A stretch of DNA of 64,000 bases from Ideonella dechloratans (GTDB lineage: Bacteria > Pseudomonadota > Gammaproteobacteria > Burkholderiales > Burkholderiaceae_C), in assembly GCF_021049305.1 (NCBI RefSeq), contig NZ_CP088081.1, forward strand, positions 3,348,001 through 3,412,000, read 5' to 3'. Position numbers and translations under genes: made by a program. A model generated the notes under the pieces. The model ran no database searches and was not told the DNA's origin. It worked only from the letters and a program-made list of their open reading frames with translations. Positions 44,104 to 52,847 of the stretch are shown piece by piece. Each line of letters starts with the position of its first letter. Position 1 is the first letter of the stretch.

Positions 44104-44895
44104 TCAGCCACGCTCGCTGTCATGCCAGCGCCGCAGCAGCAGGCGCCCCAGCGCCTCGAAGCCCAGGTGGATCAGCACGCCGGTGGCGGCCACCAGCACC
44201 AGGGCCGCGAACATCCTGGGGATCTCGGTGCGGAAGGCCGCCTCCAGGATGCGCGAGGCCAGACCGGTGTTGCGCCCGGCGGCGCCCGCGGTGAACTCGG
44301 CCGCCACCGCGCCGATCAGGCTCAGTCCGCCGGCGATCTTCAGCCCGGTGAGGAAGTAAGGCAGTGCCGAGGGGATGAGCAGGAAGCGCAACGTCTGCCA
44401 GCGGCTGGCGCCATACAGACGGAAGAGCTCGCGCAGGCCGGCGTCGGCGCTGCGCAGACCCGCCAGGGTGTTGGCCAGCAGCGGAAAAAAGGCCACGATC
44501 CAGGCGCAGACCAGCACGGTGGCCTCGGCGCTGTCGGTGAGGATCATGATCAGCGGCGCCACCGCGATCACCGGCGTGACCTGCAGCACCACCGCGAAGG
44601 GGGTGAGGCTCCATTCCAGCCAGCGCGAGAGCGAGAACAGCGTGGCCAGGCCGACGCCCCCCACGCAGGCCAGGGCCAGGGCGGTGGCGGTGATGCGCAC
44701 CGTCACCCACCAGCTGGCCATCAGCGAGCCGAAGTCCGCGTGCAGGGCCTGCAACACCCGCCAGGGGCCGGGCAGCAAATAGGGCGGGATGTCCCAGAAC
44801 CACACCGCCCCCTGCCAGGCCGCCAGCGCCAGCAGCACGGCCAGGGTGGGCGCCAGCCAGCGCCCCACCCCGCGCGGTGGCGTGGGCTCAGCCAA
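44104..44895 (-). CDS. ABC transporter permease (NitT/TauT/SsuC type)
   Basis: A 263-residue inner-membrane permease with about six helices. The family loop is seen in ELFRLYGASRWQTLRFLLIPSALP (EAA motif), with LVCAWIVAFFPLLANTLAGL and IGAVAAEFTAG before and after it. Its GTG/ATG region overlaps the end of the ATPase gene by eight bases. Works with the ATPase at 44888 and probably the binding protein at 41992. Confidence 0.92.
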   Translation of the reverse strand: MAEPTPPRGVGRWLAPTLAVLLALAAWQGAVWFWDIPPYLLPGPWRVLQALHADFGSLMASWWVTVRITATALALACVGGVGLATLFSLSRWLEWSLTPFAVVLQVTPVIAVAPLIMILTDSAEATVLVCAWIVAFFPLLANTLAGLRSADAGLRELFRLYGASRWQTLRFLLIPSALPYFLTGLKIAGGLSLIGAVAAEFTAGAAGRNTGLASRILEAAFRTEIPRMFAALVLVAATGVLIHLGFEALGRLLLRRWHDSERG

Positions 44896-45703
44896 GCGCC
44901 GGCTCGCCGGCGGCGCGGGCCAGCGACTCGCTCAGGCGGGCACAGGCCGCGGTGAAGGTCTCGCTCTGGCGGAAGGCCGCCGTGCGGTGCGCCGGGCCGT
45001 CGATCAGCACCTCGTCGACGATGCGCCCCGGACGGGCCCCCATCACCAGCACGCGCTGGCTCAGGAACACCGCCTCGTAGACGCTGTGGGTGACGAACAC
45101 CGCCGTGAAGGCCGCTGGCGCCGCGCCTTCGGGGCGCCACAGGTCCAGCAGTGCCTGGTTCAGGGCGAAGCGGTGGATCTCGTCCAGCGCCGCGAAGGGC
45201 TCGTCCAGCAGCAGCAGCGCCGGCCGGGTGACCAGGGCGCGGGCGATGGAGGCGCGCATCTTCATGCCGCCCGACAGTTCACGCGGCATGGACTGGGCGA
45301 AATCCTGCAGGCCCACCCGGGCCAGCGCGGCCCGCGCGGCCTCGGCCCGCGGCTCGGCGGCCACGCCCTGCAGGCGCAGCGGCAGCTCGACATTGCTCTG
45401 CACATCGGCCCAGGGCATCAGCGTGGGCTCCTGGAACACGAAGCCCGTGTCGCGGGCCGGCCCGCGGGTGGGCTCGCCCGCACGCAGCACCTGGCCCGCG
45501 CTGATCGGGTCCAGTCCCGCCAGCACACGCAGCAGGGAACTCTTGCCGCAGCCCGAGGGCCCCAGCAGGCTCACGAACTCGCCCGGGGCGATCCGCAGGT
45601 CCACGCCCTGCAGGGCCTGCAGGCCGGTTTCGTAGCGGCGGTCCACCGCCTTCAGTTCGATCAAGGGAGAAACAGACATCACGGGCGAGACTGTACGCGA
45701 CAT
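44888..45703 (-). CDS. ABC transporter ATP-binding protein (NitT/TauT/SsuB type)
   Basis: A 271-residue ATPase. Walker A GPSGCGKSS (residues 48-56), Q-loop FVFQEPTLMPWADVQSNVEL, signature LSGGMKMRASIARAL, Walker B LLLLDEPFAALDE and switch His in FVTHSVYEAVFL. The start may be the ATG at 45703 or 45679; neither has a clear ribosome-binding site. The AraC-type gene on the other strand begins only 16 bases away, so one of the two starts may be placed too far upstream. Confidence 0.92.
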   Translation of the reverse strand: MSRTVSPVMSVSPLIELKAVDRRYETGLQALQGVDLRIAPGEFVSLLGPSGCGKSSLLRVLAGLDPISAGQVLRAGEPTRGPARDTGFVFQEPTLMPWADVQSNVELPLRLQGVAAEPRAEAARAALARVGLQDFAQSMPRELSGGMKMRASIARALVTRPALLLLDEPFAALDEIHRFALNQALLDLWRPEGAAPAAFTAVFVTHSVYEAVFLSQRVLVMGARPGRIVDEVLIDGPAHRTAAFRQSETFTAACARLSESLARAAGEPALG

Positions 45704-45719
45704 GGGAAGATGACCGCCG

Positions 45720-46574
45720 ATGCCCACGCTGGAGGTCGTGCCCGACCACTTTCCGCACGCGAGCGATCGCGCCAGCTTCCGCCGCCCGGCCGCGCTGCCG
45801 GGGGTGGAGCTTTATCGCGCACGCATCGTGCATCACCGCTTCGACCCGCACGCCCATGAGGGCTATGGCCTGGGCGTGATCGAGGCCGGGGCCGAGCGCT
45901 TCCGCTACCGCGGCCGCGAGCACGAGGCCGCGGCCGGAGCGCTGGTGCTGATGCAGCCCGGCGAGCTGCACACCGGCGCGCCGGCCTGCGCGCAGGGCTG
46001 GACCTACCGCATGCTCTATCTCGATGAAGCCGTGCTGCGACAGCACCTGGGCGAGGACGCGCCGCTGTGGCACTTTCGCACGGCGGTGCATGAAGACGCG
46101 CGGCGGGCCCGCCAGTTCGGCCAGAGGCTGGGGGCCCTGTGGGCGGCCCAGGAGGAAGGTGACCTGGCCGCCCAGGAGGACCACCTGGCGCACGGCCTGA
46201 GCCTACTGGCGCCACTGACCCAGGCTGCGCCGCCCACCGCCGAGCGCGGCGGCTTCGCCAGCCTGCAGGCCCGCCTGCGCGAGGCCCTGGCCCACCCCTG
46301 GCGGCTGGCGGAGATGGCGGCCCTGGCGGGCATGAGCCCCAGCCATTTCCAGCGCAGCTTCAGCGCCCGCCACCAGGTCAGCCCACACCAGTGGCTGATG
46401 GCCCAGCGCCTGGCCGAGGCCAAGCGCCTGCTGGCCCAGGGCCAGCCCGCGGCCACCGTGGCGGCGGCGGTGGGTCTGGCCGACCAGGCCCATCTGACCC
46501 GGCGTTTTGCCGCCATGTACGGCACCACGCCGGCGCGCTACCAGCGCGAGATCGGCCGGCGACCGCGCACTTGA
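45720..46574 (+). CDS. AraC-family regulator with cupin sensor
   Basis: A 284-residue protein. N-terminal cupin (HHRFDPHAHEGYGLGVIEAG, LVLMQPGELHTG) and C-terminal double HTH (LAEMAALAGMSPSHFQRSFSA; VAAAVGLADQAHLTRRFAAMYG). It is divergent from the ABC transporter ATPase gene and likely regulates that transporter. The cupin His pattern suggests a small-molecule effector. Confidence 0.9.
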   Translation: MPTLEVVPDHFPHASDRASFRRPAALPGVELYRARIVHHRFDPHAHEGYGLGVIEAGAERFRYRGREHEAAAGALVLMQPGELHTGAPACAQGWTYRMLYLDEAVLRQHLGEDAPLWHFRTAVHEDARRARQFGQRLGALWAAQEEGDLAAQEDHLAHGLSLLAPLTQAAPPTAERGGFASLQARLREALAHPWRLAEMAALAGMSPSHFQRSFSARHQVSPHQWLMAQRLAEAKRLLAQGQPAATVAAAVGLADQAHLTRRFAAMYGTTPARYQREIGRRPRT

Positions 46575-46590
46575 GGTCGGCGTCGCCGGC

Positions 46591-47508
46591 TCAGCGCACC
46601 GGCTCGTCGCTGGGCAGCAGCACCGCCACCGCAGCCTCGCACACGGCGCGGGTCAGGGTCGCGGCCACCGGCAGGCCCTGGCGGCACTGCCAGTACAGGG
46701 GCACACCCAGGGCCTGATCGGGCAGCAGTTCCACCAGCCGGCCCTGGTCCAGCAGCGGGCGCACCAGCGGCTCGGGATTCATGCCCCAGCCCAGGCCGGC
46801 CGCGCTGGCTTCCACGAAGGCCTGGGTGGAGGGCAGCCAGTGCGTGGCCAGTGCCGGCACCGCAGCCTCGTCACCCAGCACCCGGGCCACCCATTGCTGC
46901 TGCAACCGGTCCTGGCGGTTGAAGGTCAGGCAGGGCGCCCGGGCCAGGGCCTGGGCATCCACCCCGGCCGGGAACCAGCGCGCCAGATAAGCGGGGCTGG
47001 CGGTGGCCCGGTAGACCAGGGTGCCCAGGGGCACGCTGCGGCAGCCCGGCACCGGCCTGTCCAGCGCGGTCACGGCGGCCACCACCTCGCCGCGGCGCAG
47101 GCGCTCGGCGGTGTGCTCCTGGTCCTCCAGGCTGATGTCCAGCAGCAGGGATTCCTCGTCGGCCATGCGGGCAGCCGCCGCGACGAACCAGGTGGCCAGG
47201 CTGTCGGCATTGACCGCCACCGGCAGGGTCACCCGGGCCCCGGGCGAGGGCCCCGGGCCGGGCAGATCGGCGGCCAGCGCGCGCTCCAGCAGCGCCACCT
47301 CCTCCAGGTGGCGGCACAGGCGGGCGCCGGCCTCGGTGGCGCGGGCCGGGGTGTCGCGCACCACCAGCACCTGGCCGGCGCGCTCCTCCAGCAGGCGCAC
47401 CCGCTGGGAGACGGCCGAGGGCGTGAGGTGCAGGGCCCGCGCGGCGCGCTCGAAACTGCCCTCGCGCAGCACGGCGGCCAGGGCTTCGAGCAAGGTGTAG
47501 TCGTACAT
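46591..47508 (-). CDS. argP: ArgP/LysG-type LysR regulator
   Basis: A 305-residue LysR protein. HTH: ALAAVLREGSFERAARALHLTPSAVSQRVRLLEE. The effector domain has LPVAVNADSLATWF, the ArgP-group signature. It activates arginine or lysine export when the amino acid is abundant. It is divergent from the ArgO/LysE-type exporter gene, with 110 bases between, which contain the inverted repeat at 47546-47572. Confidence 0.92.
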   Translation of the reverse strand: MYDYTLLEALAAVLREGSFERAARALHLTPSAVSQRVRLLEERAGQVLVVRDTPARATEAGARLCRHLEEVALLERALAADLPGPGPSPGARVTLPVAVNADSLATWFVAAAARMADEESLLLDISLEDQEHTAERLRRGEVVAAVTALDRPVPGCRSVPLGTLVYRATASPAYLARWFPAGVDAQALARAPCLTFNRQDRLQQQWVARVLGDEAAVPALATHWLPSTQAFVEASAAGLGWGMNPEPLVRPLLDQGRLVELLPDQALGVPLYWQCRQGLPVAATLTRAVCEAAVAVLLPSDEPVR

Positions 47509-47545
47509 GGTGAAGGACCTGGATCAGGGCCCGTGGTGAAGGCGC

Positions 47546-47572
47546 CTTCAGCCCCGCTTCATCGGCTGAAGC
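47546..47572. promoter_or_regulatory. Candidate ArgP operator between argP and argO
   Basis: Three half-sites occur: CTTCA at 47546, CTTCA at 47557 and TGAAG at 47567. The first and third make a perfect 8-bp palindrome (CTTCAGCC/GGCTGAAG). The second and third make another (GCTTCA/TGAAGC). The 11-base phase of the repeats is one helical turn, as expected for a LysR tetramer. The sequence TCTAAC just to the right could be the argO -10. Confidence 0.55.
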
Positions 47573-47618
47573 AAGTCTAACTGGCCCCCGGCGCGCCGCC
47601 CGGGCATGCTGCGCCCCC

Positions 47619-48296
47619 ATGCTGTCGAACGCCCTCTCCTCCGCCCTCGCTCCGGCCCTGCCCCCGAGCTCGCTGGGCGCCGCCGCCCTGAACGGGCTGG
47701 CCCTGTCCCTGGGCCTGATCGTCGCCATCGGCGCGCAGAACGCCTTCGTGCTGCGTCAGGGCCTGCAGCGGGCCCATGTGGGCCCCGTGGTGCTGGCCTG
47801 CGTGGCGGCCGATGCCCTGCTGATGGCCGCCGGCGTGGCCGGTCTGGCCGGCCTCATCGGCGACCACCCCGGGCTGGCCCGGGCCCTGGCCGCGGCCGGC
47901 ATGGTGTTCCTGGTGGCCTACGGGCTGCGGGCCCTGTGGGCGGCGCGGCGTCCGGGGGGCCTGCAGGCCGGCCGGGGCGCCAGCCTGAGCCGACGCCAGG
48001 CCCTGCTGCAATTGGCCGGCTTCACCCTGCTGAACCCGCATGTCTACCTGGACACGGTGCTGCTGGTGGGCTCGGTGGGCGCCCAGCAGCCGGACTGGGC
48101 CGCGCGCGGCGCCTTCGTGGCCGGAGCGGCCGGCGCCAGCGCGCTGTGGTTCACCACCCTGGGCTATGGCGCCCGCTGGCTGGCCCCGGTCTTCGCCCGC
48201 CCGCGCGCCTGGCAGGCCCTGGACGCCCTGATCGGCGCGGTGATGCTGGCCCTGGCCTGGCAGCTCTGGCCGCTGGCCCTGCCGCCGCAGGCCTGA
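47619..48296 (+). CDS. argO: ArgO/LysE-family basic amino-acid exporter
   Basis: A 225-residue inner-membrane protein of five or six helices. Family marks: LSLGLIVAIGAQNAFVLRQGL near the start, CVAADALLMAAGVAG, and FTLLNPHVYLDTVLLVGSVG. It exports arginine or lysine, protecting the cell when peptides rich in these residues are imported. Its divergent argP partner supports the call, and it complements the arginine-import module at 32-37 kb. Confidence 0.92.
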   Translation: MLSNALSSALAPALPPSSLGAAALNGLALSLGLIVAIGAQNAFVLRQGLQRAHVGPVVLACVAADALLMAAGVAGLAGLIGDHPGLARALAAAGMVFLVAYGLRALWAARRPGGLQAGRGASLSRRQALLQLAGFTLLNPHVYLDTVLLVGSVGAQQPDWAARGAFVAGAAGASALWFTTLGYGARWLAPVFARPRAWQALDALIGAVMLALAWQLWPLALPPQA

Positions 48297-48348
48297 GCAA
48301 GACGGTACAAGACCGCCCCGGCCGGCCTGCGTAGACTGCGCGCCCATC

Positions 48349-49305
48349 ATGTGGATCGGAACCCTGTTCGCGCTGGCCGCCGGCCTGATGTGGGGCCTGG
48401 TGTTCGTGGGGCCGCTGTGGCTGCACGACTACCCGGCCGTGCTGCTGTCCTTCGGCCGCTACCTGGCCTTCGGCCTGATCGCCCTGCCGCTGGCCTGGCT
48501 GGACCGCACCGAACTGCGGCGGCTGCGGCGCGCCGACTGGCTGGAGGCCGCCAAGCTCTCGCTGGTGGGCAACATCGTCTACTACCTGTTCCTGGCCTCG
48601 GCGCTGCAGCGCGCCGGTGGGCCGCTGCCGACGATGATCATCGGCACCCTGCCGGTGGTCATCGCGGTGGTGTCCAACCGCCGCAATGCGCGGCGCGACG
48701 GCCTGCTGCCCTGGCGCCGGTTGGCCCCGTCGCTGGTGCTGATCGGCGCCGGCCTGGCGCTGGTCAACCGGGCCGAGCTGGCCCACTTGCGGGCCGATCC
48801 CGCGGCCGACCTGGGCCGCTACGCCCTGGGGGCCATGCTGGCCCTGGGCGCCGTGGCGGCCTGGACCTGGTACCCGGTGCGCAACGCCGACTGGCTGCGC
48901 GCCCATGCCGACCGCAGCCCGCGGGCCTGGGCCACCGCCCAGGGCCTGGCCACCCTGCCGCTGGCCGCGCTGGGCTATGCGCTGACCTGGCTCGGCTTCG
49001 GTGTCGCCCAGCCGGACTGGTCGATGCCGCTGGGCCCCCGCCCCCTGCCCTTCGTCGGCGCCATGCTGGTCATCGGCCTGCTGGCCTCCTGGCTGGGCAC
49101 GCTGTGCTGGAACGAAGCCAGCCAGCGCCTACCCACCGCCCTGGCCGGTCAGCTGATCGTCTTCGAAACCCTCTCGGCCCTGGCCTATGCCTACCTGCTG
49201 CGCCAGCAGCTGCCACCGGCGGCCACCCTGGCCGGCGTGGGCCTGCTGGTGGCCGGCGTGGTGTGGGCGCTGCGGGTGCGGCCCGTGGCGGTGCCGGCCC
49301 ATTGA
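48349..49305 (+). CDS. EamA/DMT-family transporter
   Basis: A 318-residue protein with ten predicted membrane helices in two repeats, for example LFALAAGLMWGLVFVGPLW, NIVYYLFLASALQRAGGPLP and LIVFETLSALAYAYLLRQQ. The substrate is unknown; relatives export amino acids and metabolites. It follows argO by 52 bases on the same strand and may share its transcript. Confidence 0.88.
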   Translation: MWIGTLFALAAGLMWGLVFVGPLWLHDYPAVLLSFGRYLAFGLIALPLAWLDRTELRRLRRADWLEAAKLSLVGNIVYYLFLASALQRAGGPLPTMIIGTLPVVIAVVSNRRNARRDGLLPWRRLAPSLVLIGAGLALVNRAELAHLRADPAADLGRYALGAMLALGAVAAWTWYPVRNADWLRAHADRSPRAWATAQGLATLPLAALGYALTWLGFGVAQPDWSMPLGPRPLPFVGAMLVIGLLASWLGTLCWNEASQRLPTALAGQLIVFETLSALAYAYLLRQQLPPAATLAGVGLLVAGVVWALRVRPVAVPAH

Positions 49306-49406
49306 TCGAAGTCAGAGCCCGGGCTGACGCTGCGCTCAAGTGAACGGTCGTGCCGGCCGATAACGGAACGTGGCGGGTGTTGGGCCCGCGCCAACCCCGT
49401 TGTGCC

Positions 49407-50444
49407 ATGCCTGCTGTTGCCGACATCCGTCTGAAGGTCCTGCTGGTGGATGACCAGTTGTCCCACCGCGCCGCCCTGGGGGCCGAGCTGCAGGCCATGG
49501 GGCACGATGTGGTGGAAGCCGGCAATGCCGAGGACGCCGTGGCCCTGTTCACCAGCCTGCGCCCGGACGCGGTGCTGATGGACGTGGAGATGCCCGGCCA
49601 CAACGGGCACTGGGCCGCCCAGCAGATCCGCCGCGCCGAGCCCGAGGGCTGGACGCCCATCCTCTTCCTCTCAGGCCGGGTGTCCGATGCCGATCTGGCC
49701 GAGGGCATCGAATGCGGCGGCGACGACTACCTGTTCAAGCCGGTGTCCCCGGTGGTGCTGGCCGCCAAGCTGCGGGCCATGCAGCGCCTGTGCAGCCTGC
49801 ACCGCCAGCTCACCTCGCTGACCGACCAGCTCAGGGCCAGCAATGCCGATCTGCAGATCCAGTCCCTGCACGACCCGCTGACCGGCCTGACCAACCGCCG
49901 CGGCCTGGACATCCGTCTGGACGAGGAACTGCGCACGGCCCGGCGCGAGCGCCAGCCGCTGACGCTGATCCTGTGCGACGTGGACAACTTCAAGGCCTAC
50001 AACGACACCGCCGGCCACCTGCAGGGCGACCAGTGCCTGATGCGCATCGCCCAGCTGCTGGGCGAGACCTGTCGCCGTCCGCGCGATCTGGCGGCCCGCT
50101 TCGGTGGCGAGGAGTTCGTGATCCTGATGCCCGGCACCTCGCACTCCGGCGCCATGTTCTACGCCAAGGGCCTGCAGCGCATGGTGCACCAGCTGGCCCT
50201 GCCGCACCCGGCCTCGGACGGCAAGACCTGCGTGACCCTCTCGGGCGGCATCACCACCTGCGTGCCCGACGGCACGACGACGATCGAATCGTTGCTCTCG
50301 CGCGCCGACGCGGCGCTCTACACCGCCAAGTCGCTGGGCCGCGACCGCTTCTTCTGCTTCGAGACCCAGGCCGACTCCAGCACCGGCCAGGCCGAGCTGG
50401 CGAACTACGACCGCGAGAAGAGCAGCACCGCGACGCTGTTCTGA
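49407..50444 (+). CDS. Response regulator with diguanylate cyclase output (REC-GGDEF)
   Basis: A 345-residue protein. The receiver domain starts RLKVLLVDDQLSHRA, with the phosphoacceptor Asp in AVLMDVEMPGH and Lys in YLFKPVSP. A short coiled coil (LTSLTDQLRASNADLQIQSL) links it to a GGDEF domain with LTGLTNRRGLDIRL and intact FGGEEFVIL. It has the PleD/WspR-like design with one receiver. No partner kinase gene is adjacent. An upstream GTG at 49350 is possible, but the ATG at 49407 directly precedes the receiver domain. Confidence 0.92.
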   Translation: MPAVADIRLKVLLVDDQLSHRAALGAELQAMGHDVVEAGNAEDAVALFTSLRPDAVLMDVEMPGHNGHWAAQQIRRAEPEGWTPILFLSGRVSDADLAEGIECGGDDYLFKPVSPVVLAAKLRAMQRLCSLHRQLTSLTDQLRASNADLQIQSLHDPLTGLTNRRGLDIRLDEELRTARRERQPLTLILCDVDNFKAYNDTAGHLQGDQCLMRIAQLLGETCRRPRDLAARFGGEEFVILMPGTSHSGAMFYAKGLQRMVHQLALPHPASDGKTCVTLSGGITTCVPDGTTTIESLLSRADAALYTAKSLGRDRFFCFETQADSSTGQAELANYDREKSSTATLF

Positions 50445-50462
50445 GCGCCGTGGCGGCGCAGC

Positions 50463-50825
50463 TCAGCGCCGCAGGCGGCAGCGGTCGCCGCTGGCCTCGC
50501 GGCGCACCTCCACGCAGCTGAGCTTGCCGGCGTAGACCAGCTCCATCGCGCGCCAGATGTAGGCGCACAGGTTCTCCAGCGTGGCCGGCCCCAGACCCGC
50601 GACCTCGTCGAGGAAGCGGTGGTCCAGTTCGCGGCGCAGCGTCTCGATGTTGCGGCGCAGGTAGGCCAGGTCCACCACCATGCCGTTGTCGTCGGGCGCA
50701 CCGGCCAGGGTGATCTCGGCGATGTAGGTGTGGCCGTGGATGCGCAGGCTGGGCTCCACATCCACCGTGCGGCGCAGGGTGTGGGCGGCTTCGAAATAAA
50801 AGGTCTGGCTCAGTTCGTACTGCAT
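50463..50825 (-). CDS. queD: QueD-like 6-pyruvoyl-tetrahydropterin synthase homologue without the usual Cys
   Basis: A 120-residue T-fold protein. Zinc-binding histidines are present: His15 in FEAAHTL and His30/His32 in RIHGHTY, plus DLAYLRRNIE and LDHRFLDEV. QueD normally turns 7,8-dihydroneopterin triphosphate into 6-carboxytetrahydropterin for queuosine and other deazaguanines. In E. coli QueD the catalytic Cys lies four residues before the HGH. Here that position is Ser26, and Glu24 is six before it. It follows queE by 39 bases, so the pathway role is likely, but the chemistry needs checking. Confidence 0.82.
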   Translation of the reverse strand: MQYELSQTFYFEAAHTLRRTVDVEPSLRIHGHTYIAEITLAGAPDDNGMVVDLAYLRRNIETLRRELDHRFLDEVAGLGPATLENLCAYIWRAMELVYAGKLSCVEVRREASGDRCRLRR

Positions 50826-50864
50826 GGGGTTCTGCGTTCTTCTGGATGGAGGGACGGCGGGCGA

Positions 50865-51506
50865 TCAGCGGATGCCCAGCACCTTGTGGGTCTGCACCGA
50901 CAGTCGCCAGCGCGGATCGGCCAGGCAATGCGCCGTGGCCCAGGCGGTGTTCTCGCGCGCCAGCGGGCCGTCCATGGCCTGCAGGAAATGGTGCGCGAAC
51001 GGCAACTCGGCCAGTTGATCCAGGTCCAGCCCCGGCTGGGGCACCACGACCTTGAGCTCCTGCCCCTGGCGCAGCAGCAGGGTGCTGCCGGCCTTGGGGC
51101 TGACGCAGACCCAGTCCAGCCCGGGCGGCGGCAGCACGGTGCCGTTGGTCTCTATCGCGATCTCGAAGCCCTGCGCGTGCAGGGCGTCGATCAGCGCCGC
51201 ATCCACCTGCAGCAGCGGCTCGCCGCCGGTGAGCACCACCAGCCGGCGGTTCGGCCCGGGCGCCGCGGCCGGCCACTGGGCCGCGATCTGCCCGGCCAGC
51301 GCCTCGGCCGTGGCGTACTTGCCGCCCAGCGTGCCGTCGGTGCCGACGAAGTCGGTGTCGCAGAACTGGCAGACCGCGCTGGCGCGGTCTTCCTCGCGGC
51401 CGCTCCAGAGGTTGCAGCCGGCAAAGCGGCAGAACACCGCCGGGCGCCCGGCATTGGCGCCCTCACCCTGCAGGGTGTAGAAGATTTCCTTGACGCTGTA
51501 GGTCAT
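50865..51506 (-). CDS. queE: 7-carboxy-7-deazaguanine synthase (radical SAM)
   Basis: A 213-residue radical SAM enzyme of the QueE type. N-terminal FYTLQGEGANAGRPAVFCRF, then the QueE-specific cluster motif with a long spacer: Cys31, Cys46 and Cys49 (C-x14-C-x2-C). SAM-binding VVLTGGEPLLQ and EIAIETNGT follow. It contracts 6-carboxytetrahydropterin to 7-carboxy-7-deazaguanine. Linked to queD downstream on the same strand. The C-terminus SVQTHKVLGIR is typical. Confidence 0.95.
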   Translation of the reverse strand: MTYSVKEIFYTLQGEGANAGRPAVFCRFAGCNLWSGREEDRASAVCQFCDTDFVGTDGTLGGKYATAEALAGQIAAQWPAAAPGPNRRLVVLTGGEPLLQVDAALIDALHAQGFEIAIETNGTVLPPPGLDWVCVSPKAGSTLLLRQGQELKVVVPQPGLDLDQLAELPFAHHFLQAMDGPLARENTAWATAHCLADPRWRLSVQTHKVLGIR

Positions 51507-51593
51507 GGCGGAACCGGGTGGCTCGCAAGACAGGCGAGGCCCGGGGCAGAAAGTCGAACGACCTCGGATTGTCCGCCATGTCGCCCCGGCACA

Positions 51594-52847
51594 TCAGCCG
51601 CCGGGCGGGGTCCCGTGGTGTGCCAGCTGCAGGGCCGCCGCATCGGTCAGCCCGGCCAGCCGGTCACACAGCAGGCGCGCCCAGACGTCCGAAGGCTGCG
51701 CCCCGTGCGCAGGCAGGCCCAGCAGGTCCGGCGCGGCCCAGGCGAGAGACCACAGCTGCCGCAGGGCCAGACCGGCCTCCTCGGACGCCGCGGCCACCTG
51801 GGGCGCCTGGGCCCAGGCCTGCGCCACCAGGCCCTGCAGGCTGGCCACCAGGGCCTGGGCGGGGGCGATCCATTGGGCGCGGTGGTGCAGCAGGGGCTCG
51901 TCGACGACCGGGGCCGCCTCGATGTCCACCGAGATGAGCAGGGCGTTGACCAGGGCCCCCACCGCCTGGCGCCGCGCCGGGCCCGGGCCTGCGAACAGGC
52001 CCTGGGCCAGCGGGACCGGCTGCAGGTCCACCGCCTCGGCCCAGCCCGGGTCCAGCACCACCGCGTCCCAGGCCGCCCGGGGCACGGCGCCCAGGCCCAG
52101 CGCGTCGTCGAACTCGTGCACCGCATGGGCCAGCTGCTCGGCCAGCTGGACGATGCTGCCGTCCAGCGAGACGGCCGCATGCAGCAGCCCGTGCGGCGGC
52201 ACCCCCAGCAGGGCTCGGCGGTCACGCTCGCTCAGGGGCTGCAGCAGCCAGTCCTGCCCGGCCAGCCCGGCCGGGTCGCGCCCGGGGGTGGGCAGGGCCA
52301 GCATGGCGCGGTCGTACAGGCCCAGCAGCGTGCGCCGGGTCAGGTCCAGCCCGTGGCCGGGCGTGTGCGGCTCCAGGCGCTGCATCAGCCGCAGGGCCTG
52401 CCAGCGGGGATCGAAGCCGCCGTGCTCGCGCATCAGCTCGGCCAGTGTCCGGTCGCCCACCGGGCCGAAGGGCGCATGCCCCAGGGAGCGTCCCAGCGCG
52501 ACGGCCTCCAGCAGGTTGACGTCCGGCAGCCAGGGCAGCCAGGGCTCGCCCGGCGCGTGCAGGTGCTGCAGGGCCCGCAGCATGCCGCGGGAGAGCTGCG
52601 AGACCTCCAGCACATGGGTCTGCCAGGCCCGCGGCAGCATGGACCCCAGCAGGCCGGGCACCTGGGACTTGCCCATCAGCCGCCGGGAGGCGGCCGAATG
52701 CAGCAGCCGCGCCCGGTCCCGCGCGAACGGGTCCCGGTAGTCGCTGGAGCGGGCCCGCTGCAGGTCCAGCCCGGAGCGCCGGGCCCGCCAGATCCAGTCG
52801 TGGCGGGCCGCCTGCAAGGTGGCGGGGGAAGGGTGGCTCAGGTCCAT
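51594..52847 (-). CDS. dGTPase-like HD-domain protein with missing metal ligands
   Basis: A 417-residue homologue of deoxyguanosinetriphosphate triphosphohydrolases. The fold marks are clear: DPFARDRARLLHSAASRRLMGKSQV (residues 39-63), His78 in TWQTH-like AWQTHVLEVSQLSR, and LGHAPFG (122-128). The HD pair that should precede that motif is Gly119-Arg120, and the later Asp region (normally ADDIAY..HD) reads SIVQLAEQLAHAVHEFDD (231-248). It probably cannot bind the catalytic metals. Possible roles are nucleotide sensing or a structural partner. Ribosome-binding and codon use look normal, so it is not an obvious pseudogene. Confidence 0.75.
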   Translation of the reverse strand: MDLSHPSPATLQAARHDWIWRARRSGLDLQRARSSDYRDPFARDRARLLHSAASRRLMGKSQVPGLLGSMLPRAWQTHVLEVSQLSRGMLRALQHLHAPGEPWLPWLPDVNLLEAVALGRSLGHAPFGPVGDRTLAELMREHGGFDPRWQALRLMQRLEPHTPGHGLDLTRRTLLGLYDRAMLALPTPGRDPAGLAGQDWLLQPLSERDRRALLGVPPHGLLHAAVSLDGSIVQLAEQLAHAVHEFDDALGLGAVPRAAWDAVVLDPGWAEAVDLQPVPLAQGLFAGPGPARRQAVGALVNALLISVDIEAAPVVDEPLLHHRAQWIAPAQALVASLQGLVAQAWAQAPQVAAASEEAGLALRQLWSLAWAAPDLLGLPAHGAQPSDVWARLLCDRLAGLTDAAALQLAHHGTPPGG

